Assembly: GCF_025370255.1 (NCBI RefSeq)
Contig: NZ_JAMTCD010000014.1
Location: 1 to 64,000 of the forward strand
Length of the DNA: 64,000 nucleotides
Source: Shewanella holmiensis
Lineage (GTDB): Bacteria > Pseudomonadota > Gammaproteobacteria > Enterobacterales > Shewanellaceae
Direction of reading: 5' to 3'
The notes below the pieces were generated by a model, which was given only the letters and a program-made list of their open reading frames with translations, had not been told where the DNA came from and did not search any database. Below, one piece after another: positions 1-6,426 of this stretch; positions within the stretch are counted from its first letter, which is position 1, and each line of letters begins with the position of its first letter. The position numbers and the translations under genes are program-made.

Positions 1-59
1 GCCATTTCGCCCCCAAAAACCTCTAATTGCATATTCTACTAATAATGATGCAGTGATCA

Positions 60-1310
60 TCACAGCCACCCACTGGCAGTCAGGGTTTGACCACTCCCAA
101 CTTCCACTGACGATCTAGGCAATATCTCGGGCGCAACAGAAGAAAACCCACGATAAATTAAATATTGATGATATTGGTCTAACGCTTGGCTCATGCCCTT
201 ATCTAGGGTTGATTTAACATACTTACGCAGCAACACAGGCAAGGCATGATTAAGCAATCGTTCACCAATCATGGTATCGACACCTAGGTCAGCAACGATG
301 GTTCTAAATAGACGGCGTAAGTCATGGCTAGTGAAATGCTTAAACCTAATCTGAGTATGCCAATCATGAGCAGAACGAATTGAAATAGCGCCAATATTGC
401 CAGGGAACAAATACGCCCGTTTACCCACATGCTTAAGCTGCCAACGTTTATAATGCTCAATAAGTGCCTTAGCTGACTCGGTCATAGGCACTCGATGCTC
501 TTGGTTATTCTTGGCATTACTGGCTGGTATCACCCAATAATCACCCGCAAAGTGTTCCCATCGCGCTAATCGAGTCTCGTTAATGCGAGTACCAAACATC
601 ATCATCAACACAAACAACATCTGCACCGGCATCACCACGGCGCCTAAACGAGTAAACAATGTCGCTAAATCAGACTCAAACAACCGAGTATCAACCACAT
701 CACCCACCTTGATGGAATACGTTACCCGATAACCCGCTAACGGATTAGCATTAATCAAACGCAGCTTAGACGCTGCAGCAAACACCGCTTTTAGCTTATT
801 CACCGCCTCACGAATGTACTTAGGCGAAAACCCCTCAACCAACATCGGCTTAACCAAACTCACGTCAATCGAAATAAAACTCACATTCGCTAAACGAACA
901 TCAGCCAATCTAGGCAACAAATGACACTTAATCATCGACTTAACATTGCTGCGCCAACTTTTGCTGTAAGTCGTGTTATTGGCAATGTGTTCCTGGTACC
1001 ACTCAAGCAAACTGCCAACAGAATCAAACTGGCCCATCACCATGCCGCCCACATTGCGTTTAGCCAACATCACCGGTAAATCAGCACACAAAGTCTTAAT
1101 GCACATGCTTGGCCAAGTGCCTAACTTTTCCCAAACCGTTTTACCGTTTTCATTTACAACCAAAAACACGCTAGCCCGTTCACGCCCAGCTGCAGCACGT
1201 AAACGAATTTCAGGAAACTGAGGATCACGAAAATCACGCATCACACCACCACGTAACCAACGTCGCAAAGCAGCATCACTAAACTTGCCCAGTTCAACAC
1301 CAGAAGACAT
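60..1310 (-). CDS. Tyrosine-type site-specific integrase of the lambda-like element
   Basis: Tyrosine recombinase of 416 residues that would insert and excise the element. The C-terminal catalytic domain shows the expected set: Arg in GTRINETRLARW, the HDLRR box (His-x-x-Arg), a later His in LLNHAL and the nucleophile Tyr in LLRKYVK. The N-terminal part looks like the arm-binding and SAM-like core-binding domains of phage integrases. The ATG at 1310 was chosen over an upstream start because it overlaps the stop of the preceding gene as TGATG, which suggests translational coupling. It is the last gene of the minus-strand early operon. Because integrase genes normally lie next to an attachment site, the left element end is probably within the first 60 bases or just outside the window. 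No duplicated att core could be identified. The family call is firm; the integration site is unknown. Confidence 0.93.
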   Translation of the reverse strand: MSSGVELGKFSDAALRRWLRGGVMRDFRDPQFPEIRLRAAAGRERASVFLVVNENGKTVWEKLGTWPSMCIKTLCADLPVMLAKRNVGGMVMGQFDSVGSLLEWYQEHIANNTTYSKSWRSNVKSMIKCHLLPRLADVRLANVSFISIDVSLVKPMLVEGFSPKYIREAVNKLKAVFAAASKLRLINANPLAGYRVTYSIKVGDVVDTRLFESDLATLFTRLGAVVMPVQMLFVLMMMFGTRINETRLARWEHFAGDYWVIPASNAKNNQEHRVPMTESAKALIEHYKRWQLKHVGKRAYLFPGNIGAISIRSAHDWHTQIRFKHFTSHDLRRLFRTIVADLGVDTMIGERLLNHALPVLLRKYVKSTLDKGMSQALDQYHQYLIYRGFSSVAPEILPRSSVEVGSGQTLTASGWL

Positions 1311-1543
1311 CAAGCAACCATCCTGTATTCCCAAGCGGCACACTTATCACGACGGCGCTTTTGCTTAACTGAGTTTGGCAACTCACGCCATCTGGCACTT
1401 AACGCGGTTTCGCTATCATGCACACCAAAGCGTTCAAAACATTGCTGCTGAATTTCATACAGCGTTAAAAAACGGCCTTGACTCAACACACGACACAAAC
1501 GCTCTTTTTGAGTTAACGGTTTATTCAAAACAGGCTTATTCAT
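1310..1543 (-). CDS. Small winged-helix-like phage protein between P-like gene and integrase
   Basis: A 77-residue basic protein. The middle (LTLYEIQQQCFERFG, then ETALSARWRELP) reads like a winged helix in which the second stretch is the recognition helix, followed by a basic wing and WEYRMV. This layout is common in small phage proteins next to replication or nin genes, but I cannot name the family. The ATG at 1543 has GAGGAG eight bases upstream and is preferred to the GTG at 1552, which sits on the ribosome site. It overlaps the 3' end of the P-like gene and couples by TGATG to the integrase, so it belongs to the same transcript. A role in excision (Xis-like) or in regulating the integrase is a guess from position only. 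Confidence 0.7.
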   Translation of the reverse strand: MNKPVLNKPLTQKERLCRVLSQGRFLTLYEIQQQCFERFGVHDSETALSARWRELPNSVKQKRRRDKCAAWEYRMVA

Positions 1544-2198
1544 CGTTAGCACTCCTCAAACCCAGTTGACGTCTAAACTTCGCCACAAATGCCTTACCCT
1601 CTGCAGGTTCTATGCGACGGGTGGCACGAGTCGGCAACGCTTTTGGCAACTGAACATCAACCAACTCACCCTTAGCAAACTTGCGGCATAAAATCTCATA
1701 CTGGCGGGTAAACATGGTTAACACATCTTTTTCAAACCCCGTCGCAAACAACCACGAGCCACACTCACGCACAGCCAAACGAACAACATCATGGCTCCAC
1801 TTGTGATGCATCGGATTGTGATAATGCTTCTTGGCCTCACGGTAAGCGGATTGCAAATCAGGTAAACCATAATCACAAGCCGTAGGTTGGCACCACAACG
1901 CAAACTGGCGTGGCGTTGGCCAAAACTGTCTATCACCCTGCTCACGCCTTGCCCTGTTCAACCCCATTTGCACTTGTTCTTTGGTGCGAACATCTTGCAA
2001 TGCCAAAGTCTTAAGCCACTCGGATTTATGTGCGGCCTCATCCTCAACCTTTGGCGCACCAACCGGAAACAACACCCGCAACTTGGCAAACACACTGTCA
2101 ACAATCGCCATATCCATAGCCGATGGCTGCTTTTTAGCGCGGCCAGCGCTGGGTATTCCCACCTGCGTTGAATTAATCACTGATTGAATCGACTTCAT
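1536..2198 (-). CDS. Lambda P-like replication protein (helicase loader family)
   Basis: A 220-residue protein resembling the phage replication protein P family, which in lambda brings host DnaB to the O-bound origin. The signature is the central block FWPTPRQFALWCQPT followed by YGLPDLQSAYREAKK and a HKWSHDVVRLAVRECG stretch. The N-terminus is a short flexible tail and the C-terminus is basic. Its start overlaps the stop of the O-like gene as ATGA, the usual O-P coupling. Placement directly after an O-like gene supports the call. The host dnaB, the expected partner, lies elsewhere in this window (17380-18795). Sequence similarity to lambda P itself is only at family level as judged by eye. 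Confidence 0.82.
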   Translation of the reverse strand: MKSIQSVINSTQVGIPSAGRAKKQPSAMDMAIVDSVFAKLRVLFPVGAPKVEDEAAHKSEWLKTLALQDVRTKEQVQMGLNRARREQGDRQFWPTPRQFALWCQPTACDYGLPDLQSAYREAKKHYHNPMHHKWSHDVVRLAVRECGSWLFATGFEKDVLTMFTRQYEILCRKFAKGELVDVQLPKALPTRATRRIEPAEGKAFVAKFRRQLGLRSANDE

Positions 2199-2974
2199 AT
2201 CAACGGGTCCTCTGGGTCAAAAACGGCATAAGACCAATCAGCCCTAACCGCCTGCTTAGCAACCAAGCCAGCGTTAACCAGCCAATCAAACTTAAACGCA
2301 ATCCAGCAACGCTCAACACACAGCCCCAACACATCATCAACGCTTAAGCCCACACCAGCCGCGCTAATCAAATCAGGTGCCAGGCGATCAACCGCCGTTT
2401 GGGTTAACTTGGCCCTTTTCTGCTTACGAACGGCTAACCAGTCTTTAAAAACTTGCTCGCTTGGCAACGCAGGCCATTTTGAAAAATCCAAAGCTGAATT
2501 TTTTGATGTGGTGACTAAATCTTTTAAAGATTCATTGACTGGTTCTAAAGTGACTGGTTCTGGGTGCAGGAGATTCACTAGGGGTAGTGCAGCAGATTCA
2601 CTAGGTAGTGCAGGAGATTCACTAGGGGGTAGTGCGACAGATTCACTAGGGGGTAGTGCGACAGATTCACTAGGTAGTGCAGCAGATTCACCACCTAAAC
2701 CTGTATTTTCATCAAAATTAAGATGAAAAACATTAGATGAATTACCCTTAATACCCTTGCGATATTCACGACGTAAAAAACCTGACGTTTCAAGTTTTTT
2801 AACATGGTCCATCACGCTACGACGGCTCATTTCGCACTGCTCAGCAATGTAATTATAACTAGGCCAACACTCGCCTTGGTCATTCGCATTATCAGCCAGT
2901 TTAAGTAAAACCAACTTGCGCAGCGGATTGCCCACCTTCGCTTTCATGGCCTTAACCATTAATTCCATACTCAT
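2195..2974 (-). CDS. Lambda O-like replication initiator with winged-helix N-terminus
   Basis: Replication protein of 259 residues. The N-terminal 95 residues form a winged-helix domain (NPLRKLVLLKLADNAN, CWPSYNYIAEQCEMSRRSV as helix-turn-helix, then a basic wing), typical of phage O or replisome-organiser proteins. A proline-rich linker of repeated SESxALP units follows, then a helical C-terminal domain expected to contact the P-like protein. The DNA under the linker is a set of iterons, described separately. ATG 2974 is preferred because GGGGA lies eight bases upstream; a GTG at 2989 is possible. The gene overlaps the P-like gene by ATGA. Lambda O binds an origin inside its own gene, which matches this layout. 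Function is inferred from domain and context. Confidence 0.82.
   Translation of the reverse strand: MSMELMVKAMKAKVGNPLRKLVLLKLADNANDQGECWPSYNYIAEQCEMSRRSVMDHVKKLETSGFLRREYRKGIKGNSSNVFHLNFDENTGLGGESAALPSESVALPPSESVALPPSESPALPSESAALPLVNLLHPEPVTLEPVNESLKDLVTTSKNSALDFSKWPALPSEQVFKDWLAVRKQKRAKLTQTAVDRLAPDLISAAGVGLSVDDVLGLCVERCWIAFKFDWLVNAGLVAKQAVRADWSYAVFDPEDPLI
2566..2692. repeat. Six direct repeats (iterons) inside the O-like gene, candidate replication origin
   Basis: Six copies of the core AGATTCAC begin at 2571, 2594, 2615, 2639, 2663 and 2684, spaced 23, 21, 24, 24 and 21 bp. The first five continue as a dyad, CACTA, then 2 to 5 G residues, then TAGTG. The copy nearest the C-terminal coding end is read in a different frame from the others, so the DNA is conserved where the protein is not. 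An AT-rich stretch (about 2478-2535) follows on the P side. Iterons plus an adjacent AT-rich segment within O is the layout of lambda ori. Origin activity is inferred. Confidence 0.7.
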
Positions 2975-3013
2975 GGGCGCAATCCCCACAAAACCAACTC
3001 AGCAAACGCTAAA

Positions 3014-3042
3014 TTGACGAAACACAAATGCTTGAGTAACAT
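3014..3042 (+). promoter_or_regulatory. Sigma70-type promoter for an OOP-like short RNA
   Basis: TTGACG (3014-3019), a 17-bp spacer and TAACAT (3037-3042) on the plus strand, opposite to the replication operon. The predicted start is near 3049. The -35 matches five of six and the -10 four of six positions. Confidence 0.6.
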
Positions 3043-3048
3043 GTCTTT

Positions 3049-3113
3049 GCCTCACTCTCTCTGTAGGTATTAAGCCCGCACTCAGTCGCCAAACTTCAGC
3101 GGGCTTTCTTATT
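3049..3113 (+). ncRNA. Candidate OOP-like antisense RNA upstream of the O-like gene
   Basis: A short transcript of about 65 nt is predicted between the promoter at 3014-3042 and a rho-independent terminator at 3072-3113. It runs away from the O-like gene on the strand opposite to the cro-cII-O-P operon, so it would be antisense to the leader of the O-like mRNA. Lambda OOP RNA has the same place (between cII and O), direction and size class, and ends in a terminator hairpin. The hairpin loop carries CGCCAA (3087-3092); the sense strand therefore shows UUGGCG, a YUNR-type loop known from antisense-controlled plasmid replication genes. Expression is not shown by sequence alone. Confidence 0.5.
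3072..3113 (+). terminator. Rho-independent terminator of the OOP-like RNA
   Basis: Perfect 8-bp stem AAGCCCGC (3072-3079) with GCGGGCTT (3099-3106), a 19-base loop, then a T-rich tail. The opposite strand has no T tract, so it acts on plus-strand transcripts. Confidence 0.75.
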
Positions 3114-3147
3114 TTTAAATTCATAACAGCACCATCAAGGATGAATC

Positions 3148-3351
3148 ATGGAACGATACAAACCATCAATAACAGTTGGCGAGTTCAGAGAAATGCTCAG
3201 CCACTATCCAGATAACATGCAGCTTGACTTCTCAATGCTCGATTTCAACCGATTAAAACAGCGCTCACCAACGCTACTCCAAGTAGAATTTAACCAACAA
3301 GTTTATCGAGATAGCTCAAACAACGTGGTGGTTGAAAACCTTGGACAATAG
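3148..3351 (+). CDS. Small element protein of unknown function, opposite to the early operon
   Basis: A 67-residue protein with AAGGA six bases before its ATG. The sequence (SITVGEFREMLSHYPDNMQ, then LDFNRLKQRS and LLQVEFNQQVYRD) looks like a folded alpha/beta protein, not a chance frame, and resembles small proteins seen near phage early genes; I cannot give a family name. It lies just downstream of the OOP-like terminator and on the same strand, so read-through or anti-termination of that RNA could express it. Its last 62 bases overlap tail to tail with the minus-strand gene at 3290-3508, so the two may interfere with each other. Confidence 0.6.
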   Translation: MERYKPSITVGEFREMLSHYPDNMQLDFSMLDFNRLKQRSPTLLQVEFNQQVYRDSSNNVVVENLGQ

Positions 3352-3508
3352 CCGCCGCATAAATACCCGCAACGTCTTGTGAGACTGGTGCATAGCTCTC
3401 GTGCACCTGATCACCCAACCATCGGGTGAAATGATATTTTTCGCCCGTTTTTTCAATAACCCACTTCTCTTTCTTTTCAACCAAACTGTTATCACTTAAC
3501 TGAGTCAT
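3290..3508 (-). CDS. Small element protein of unknown function
   Basis: A 72-residue protein beginning MTQLSDNSLVEKKEKWV. The ATG at 3508 follows the stop of the zinc-finger gene with a single intervening base, so it is probably translated by coupling; an upstream frame start inside that gene is less likely. The C-terminal half contains GIYAAAIVQGFQ, similar to YESAIVQGFLMGQ in the gene at 9059-9391, suggesting that the two small proteins share a motif. No domain could be named. It is part of the minus-strand operon between ydaT-like and O-like genes and overlaps the opposite-strand gene at 3148-3351. Confidence 0.6.
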   Translation of the reverse strand: MTQLSDNSLVEKKEKWVIEKTGEKYHFTRWLGDQVHESYAPVSQDVAGIYAAAIVQGFQPPRCLSYLDKLVG

Positions 3509-3509
3509 A

Positions 3510-3713
3510 TCAACCTCGCTTTCGCATCTGCACACTGCGCTGTAAGCGCTCGTAATCATCGCGGCAATCAGCATCACAAAAGCGTTCATCAGTTAACGCA
3601 TCACAGTAATAACAACTGCCCGTTAATGGCGGTAAATTGGGTTTCGCTTTTGCCAGCTCGGCCGCTAAATGCAGTTCAATCATGTCGCTAGCATCATCAA
3701 CGTTATCAGCCAT
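3510..3713 (-). CDS. Small zinc-ribbon protein of phage early region
   Basis: A 67-residue protein with a likely zinc-binding site: CYYCDAL, then FCDADCRDDYE, giving four or five Cys in the CxxC and CxxxC spacing of small phage zinc-ribbon (DUF2116- or DksA/TraR-like) proteins. The N-terminal half is a helical acidic segment and the C-terminus is basic. Such proteins are common in lambda-like early operons, where their role is unclear; DksA/TraR-type members touch RNA polymerase, but this one lacks enough of the coiled coil to claim that. It sits immediately after the YdaT-like gene and is followed with one base spacing by the next small gene. Confidence 0.7.
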   Translation of the reverse strand: MADNVDDASDMIELHLAAELAKAKPNLPPLTGSCYYCDALTDERFCDADCRDDYERLQRSVQMRKRG

Positions 3714-3715
3714 AA

Positions 3716-4309
3716 CTAACCAACCGACTTAATAGAAGTATTCGACAAATACGGATAACTACGCTCAAACACATCCATAGCCGCTTGCGTGGTGCCGCGC
3801 GACTCACGTAATTCACGATAAGCTTGCTCAATCTCATGTCGAGTAGGTGCAACACCCAAACGAATCACCGCTATTTGCGCTTCGCAATTCTCTTTAGTTA
3901 ACGTTGCCGCAATGTCGTTACTGCTAAGTGCCAAGCCGTCACTAACGTGATCAACCACCACAGTTACGCCCACCATGTTGTAAACATCGTTTAAATAGCC
4001 AATGCGTAAATCAACCGGCATAGCCGCCAACAGCGCTTGTTCAACAAAAAATAACCGCTCTGGCACTGCATTTTGGTCTGCATACTGCCCAAGCCAACGG
4101 AAAATCTTTTGCGCATTAACCCGGGCATCATTGTAAATATCATCAGAATGGGTAAACGTAATCCCCTCTTTTGCCAATACCGTCGCCAGCTTTAGTTCAT
4201 CAACCGCCTGCACAACCGCAGTAGCCAACGCCGAACGGCTCACTTTGGGTAACTCAAGCCAGGCATTAATGGCTTTCATCAATAAATCTAAACGTGATAC
4301 TTGTTTCAT
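3716..4309 (-). CDS. ydaT: YdaT-family (CII-like) regulator
   Basis: A 197-residue protein whose first 130 residues follow the YdaT pattern known from the Rac prophage: LLMKAINAWLELPK at the start, GITFTHSDDIYNDARVNAQKIFRWL in the middle, then an ALLAAMPVDLR helix. YdaT was described as a toxin, but work on the ydaS-ydaT pair shows it acts like lambda CII beside the Cro-like YdaS. The distal 65 residues extend beyond the E. coli protein and contain a TRHEIEQAYRELR helix. It follows the YdaS-like gene by 30 bases in the rightward-type early operon. The family call is good; whether it activates integrase or repressor transcription is inference. Confidence 0.78.
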   Translation of the reverse strand: MKQVSRLDLLMKAINAWLELPKVSRSALATAVVQAVDELKLATVLAKEGITFTHSDDIYNDARVNAQKIFRWLGQYADQNAVPERLFFVEQALLAAMPVDLRIGYLNDVYNMVGVTVVVDHVSDGLALSSNDIAATLTKENCEAQIAVIRLGVAPTRHEIEQAYRELRESRGTTQAAMDVFERSYPYLSNTSIKSVG

Positions 4310-4339
4310 GCTAAATCCTCACAATCCTATAAAGTAAAA

Positions 4340-4537
4340 CTAAGCAGCAGAGCTGATGGACGATCCAAGTAATGGTGACGTAACCTTTAGTTTCCCCTGC
4401 GTTAAAACCTCTATTTGATAAGCTCGAAGAATAGGTACCTCTTCGCCCCACTTAGAAATTGCAGGCTGAGAAACATTCAGTGCTTTAGCTAACGCACCTT
4501 GGCTACCAAAATGAGAAATTGCGGCAGCTGTCTTCAT
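4340..4537 (-). CDS. ydaS: YdaS/Cro-like helix-turn-helix regulator
   Basis: A 65-residue DNA-binding protein: MKTAAAISHFGSQGALAKAL, then NVSQPAISKWGEEVP is a clear helix-turn-helix with recognition helix QPAISKW, as in YdaS and Cro. It is the first gene of the minus-strand early operon and faces the CI-like repressor gene, the position of cro in lambda. Its promoter (4568-4596) is covered by an operator. Together with the next gene it forms the ydaS-ydaT pair. It would compete with the repressor for the shared operators and open the lytic or excised state; this is inferred from lambda and Rac. Confidence 0.85.
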   Translation of the reverse strand: MKTAAAISHFGSQGALAKALNVSQPAISKWGEEVPILRAYQIEVLTQGKLKVTSPLLGSSISSAA

Positions 4538-4555
4538 ATAAACTCCAAATAATAA

Positions 4556-4566
4556 TTAACCAAAAT
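4556..4566. promoter_or_regulatory. Degenerate repressor operator
   Basis: TTAACCAAAAT matches the first nine bases of the operator TTAACCAAAGTTA but diverges at the end. It lies just downstream of the predicted start of the ydaS transcript. Confidence 0.4.
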
Positions 4567-4567
4567 C

Positions 4568-4596
4568 ATAATATAACCAAAGTTAATTAAACTCAA
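4568..4596 (-). promoter_or_regulatory. Promoter of the early (cro/ydaS) operon
   Basis: On the minus strand TTGAGT (4596-4591), 17-bp spacer, TATTAT (4573-4568). The operator at 4573-4585 fills the spacer, so bound repressor would block polymerase, as at lambda PR. Confidence 0.7.
4573..4585. promoter_or_regulatory. Repressor operator in the ydaS promoter
   Basis: ATAACCAAAGTTA, followed by A T T, gives half-sites TTAAC/GTTAA around a CAAA centre with one mismatch. It lies inside the promoter spacer. Confidence 0.65.
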
Positions 4597-4604
4597 CAAT
4601 AAAA

Positions 4605-4617
4605 TTAACTTTGGTTA
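4605..4617. promoter_or_regulatory. Repressor operator, inverted copy between the promoters
   Basis: TTAACTTTGGTTA is an exact inverted copy of the operator. It lies upstream of the -35 of the ydaS promoter and upstream of the repressor promoter, where a bound repressor could activate its own gene. Confidence 0.65.
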
Positions 4618-4624
4618 GTGTGCA

Positions 4625-4636
4625 AGGTTATAACCT
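4625..4636. promoter_or_regulatory. 12-bp perfect palindrome at the repressor promoter
   Basis: AGGTTATAACCT is a perfect palindrome made of two facing TAACC half-sites, the same pentamer found in the operators. It falls just upstream of the repressor -10. It could be a Cro-type site with a different half-site spacing. Confidence 0.4.
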
Positions 4637-4642
4637 AAGTAA

Positions 4643-4648
4643 TATAAT
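4643..4648 (+). promoter_or_regulatory. Consensus -10 box giving a likely leaderless repressor mRNA
   Basis: TATAAT ends seven bases before the A of the repressor ATG at 4655, so transcription should begin at or next to the start codon. No good -35 and no ribosome site are present. Lambda cI from PRM is likewise leaderless and activator-dependent. Confidence 0.5.
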
Positions 4649-4654
4649 TAACTT

Positions 4655-5347
4655 ATGAAAACACTCGCCCAAAACATCCAAAACAAGCTAAAGGCTTCTG
4701 GTTTAACCCAAAAGGAACTAGCAGAACGCGCCAACATCTCACAGGTGATGGTGCACAAACTCATTTCTGGTAAAGCAAAAGAATCTTCGAAGTTAGTTGC
4801 TATAGCAGGTGTATTAGGTTGCACTGCAGAAGAGTTAATGTATGGAACGAAGAACCCTGCACCATCGAGCAATGCGGAATGGGCAGGCCCAATGGAAACA
4901 TGGGACAGCAACACCCCACTAAATGATGATGAAGTAGAGATACCGTTTTATATGGAAGTAGAATTAGCCGCAGGACACGGCATTACGGAGACTAGCGAAT
5001 ATCATGGTCCAAAACTTCGCTTTGCAAAATCTACATTGCGAAAATCTAGTGTTGACTCCACCAAGGCAGCATGTGTGCGTGTTAGCGGTAACAGCATGGA
5101 GCCGGTATTACCAAATGGTTCAACCGTTGGCGTTGATACATCCCAAACAGACGTAATCGACGGTAAAATGTATGCCATTAATCACGATGGTATGTTGCGG
5201 GTAAAAACTTTATACAAGTTACCAGGTGGCGGTTTGCGCCTTCGCAGCTTTAACATCGACGAGTGGCCAGATGAACGCTACGAAGGCGATGACCTTAAAC
5301 AGATTAAGATCATCGGTAAAGTGTTTTGGTATTCGGTATTGCTTTAA
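4655..5347 (+). CDS. CI/LexA-type prophage repressor with S24 autopeptidase
   Basis: A 230-residue repressor. Residues 1-60 are an HTH_3 domain (LTQKELAERANISQVMVHKLISGK). Residues from about 100 to the end are an S24 peptidase domain: the likely cleavage site is Ala-Gly in ELAAGHG, the nucleophile is Ser in SGNSMEPVL and the general base is Lys in MLRVKTL. RecA filaments formed after DNA damage would trigger self-cleavage and induce the element. It is divergent from ydaS with operators between. The same operator lies in front of the small-gene operon at 6688, so the protein probably controls both. It resembles PrtR of Pseudomonas pyocin systems in being paired with a PrtN-like gene. Confidence 0.92.
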   Translation: MKTLAQNIQNKLKASGLTQKELAERANISQVMVHKLISGKAKESSKLVAIAGVLGCTAEELMYGTKNPAPSSNAEWAGPMETWDSNTPLNDDEVEIPFYMEVELAAGHGITETSEYHGPKLRFAKSTLRKSSVDSTKAACVRVSGNSMEPVLPNGSTVGVDTSQTDVIDGKMYAINHDGMLRVKTLYKLPGGGLRLRSFNIDEWPDERYEGDDLKQIKIIGKVFWYSVLL

Positions 5348-5619
5348 TATAAACCAACATTATTTTGTCAAAAAGAGGGGCATGCCTAAAACGTTTCTGC
5401 CCCAAAATCATTTTTACAAATCTAAATGGTAAATAGCACAAGTAAACTTTGGCTATAGAAAAACTAATGTGAAAGTTTTTTTGCATAGTCCATAAGTCAT
5501 GCTTGTCCTATCTTTGCTATCTCAACCGTTGATATTGTCTCCAAATCTCGTTATGTTACTGATTTATCAGGGTTGAGTAACATTTAGCCTTAACAATTGA
5601 AATCAAACAGGATGTTTAT
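5348..5619. other. Intergenic region after the repressor with one weak operator-like site
   Basis: 272 bases, AT-rich, without a convincing gene. TAAACTTTGGCTA at 5443-5455 resembles the inverted operator with two mismatches, so the next gene might also be repressor-controlled. No clear terminator was seen after the repressor. Confidence 0.3.
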
Positions 5620-6243
5620 ATGGGCTACAATTTAGAGTCATGGGTAACAAGGTTTGCAGAACGCTCTGACCTCTCTACTAGGTTGGTACATTTAACAAAA
5701 CCGACTAGTACGTTTAGTGAAATGGAAGTCTTATTTCAAATATTAGAGAGCGGGGAAATAAAAGGGAGCGATAGCGAAGGGTATGTAATTGGCAGCAGGA
5801 AAGCGGCATGTTTTCAAGATGCACCACTTGATGCTATCTGCCAAAACTGTTGGTACGAACAAAAATACAGAGAAGAAAAAAATATAAATGCCAAAATTAG
5901 GTATGAACCAATTGGCTTACTGGTTGATAAAGAAGATGTATATTCTCATGGAGGAAGGCCTGTAATTTATGACAAAACCGCAGAAGCCATGAGGTATTTG
6001 AAGCAAGACCAACATTGGAGAATAGTAAACCTTGACTTGGATGATACTTCAAATATTGTCGATTGGACACATGAGCGAGAGTGGCGAGTCCCTGATGCAT
6101 ACAAACTTAATTTGAGTAAAACCATCTTACTTTTTACAAACGAAGGGGACTCTAGAGAATTTATTAAACTTTGTGAGAGTAAAGGACATAATTTTCATCG
6201 TGAAGTTGCTGGCTTTGTAACTTTATCTACTTTGCTGTATTAA
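5620..6243 (+). CDS. Putative abortive-infection-type protein (AbiGi-like), possible accessory cargo
   Basis: A 207-residue soluble protein. Visible features are RLVHLTKPTS near residue 22, FQILESGEIKGS, a RKAACFQDAPLDAICQN block, GGRPVIYD near the centre and a strongly charged WTHEREWRVPDA near residue 150. This order (His-Leu-Thr, a Cys-Phe block, Gly-Gly-Arg-Pro-Val-Ile-Tyr, then His-Glu-Arg-Glu-Trp-Arg) resembles the AbiGi-like and DUF2971-type proteins often found on phages and genomic islands; some such folds are ADP-ribosyltransferase-like, which I cannot establish here. It lies next to the repressor, the usual place for lysogenic conversion or superinfection-exclusion genes, and is lower in GC than the adjoining operon. 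Function unproven. Confidence 0.5.
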   Translation: MGYNLESWVTRFAERSDLSTRLVHLTKPTSTFSEMEVLFQILESGEIKGSDSEGYVIGSRKAACFQDAPLDAICQNCWYEQKYREEKNINAKIRYEPIGLLVDKEDVYSHGGRPVIYDKTAEAMRYLKQDQHWRIVNLDLDDTSNIVDWTHEREWRVPDAYKLNLSKTILLFTNEGDSREFIKLCESKGHNFHREVAGFVTLSTLLY

Positions 6244-6426
6244 TATTTATCTCTAGGCCTGCAGTTAGTTTGCAGGACATTTGTGCTTAAACTGATGAAC
6301 TCCGATCCATATCTCAGTGAATATAATACTGTTTTTTTAAGATAGTCATTACTAATGATAATGTGAATCGTAAGTTTTAGAGCTTGAGCACTAACTGACT
6401 TCTGTCCAATAACGAGTTTGGTAGGC

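Noticed and set aside
1..59. Left attachment site
   Set aside because: Position next to the integrase makes it plausible, but no matching repeat was found to the right.
2409..2726. Plus-strand frame opposite the O-like gene
   Set aside because: Its repetitive Ser/Asp/Gly peptide is the antisense reading of the iterons, and no ribosome site precedes it.
6258..6276. CCTGCA/TGCAGG hairpin after the AbiGi-like gene as a terminator
   Set aside because: Only six pairs, and no T tract follows.
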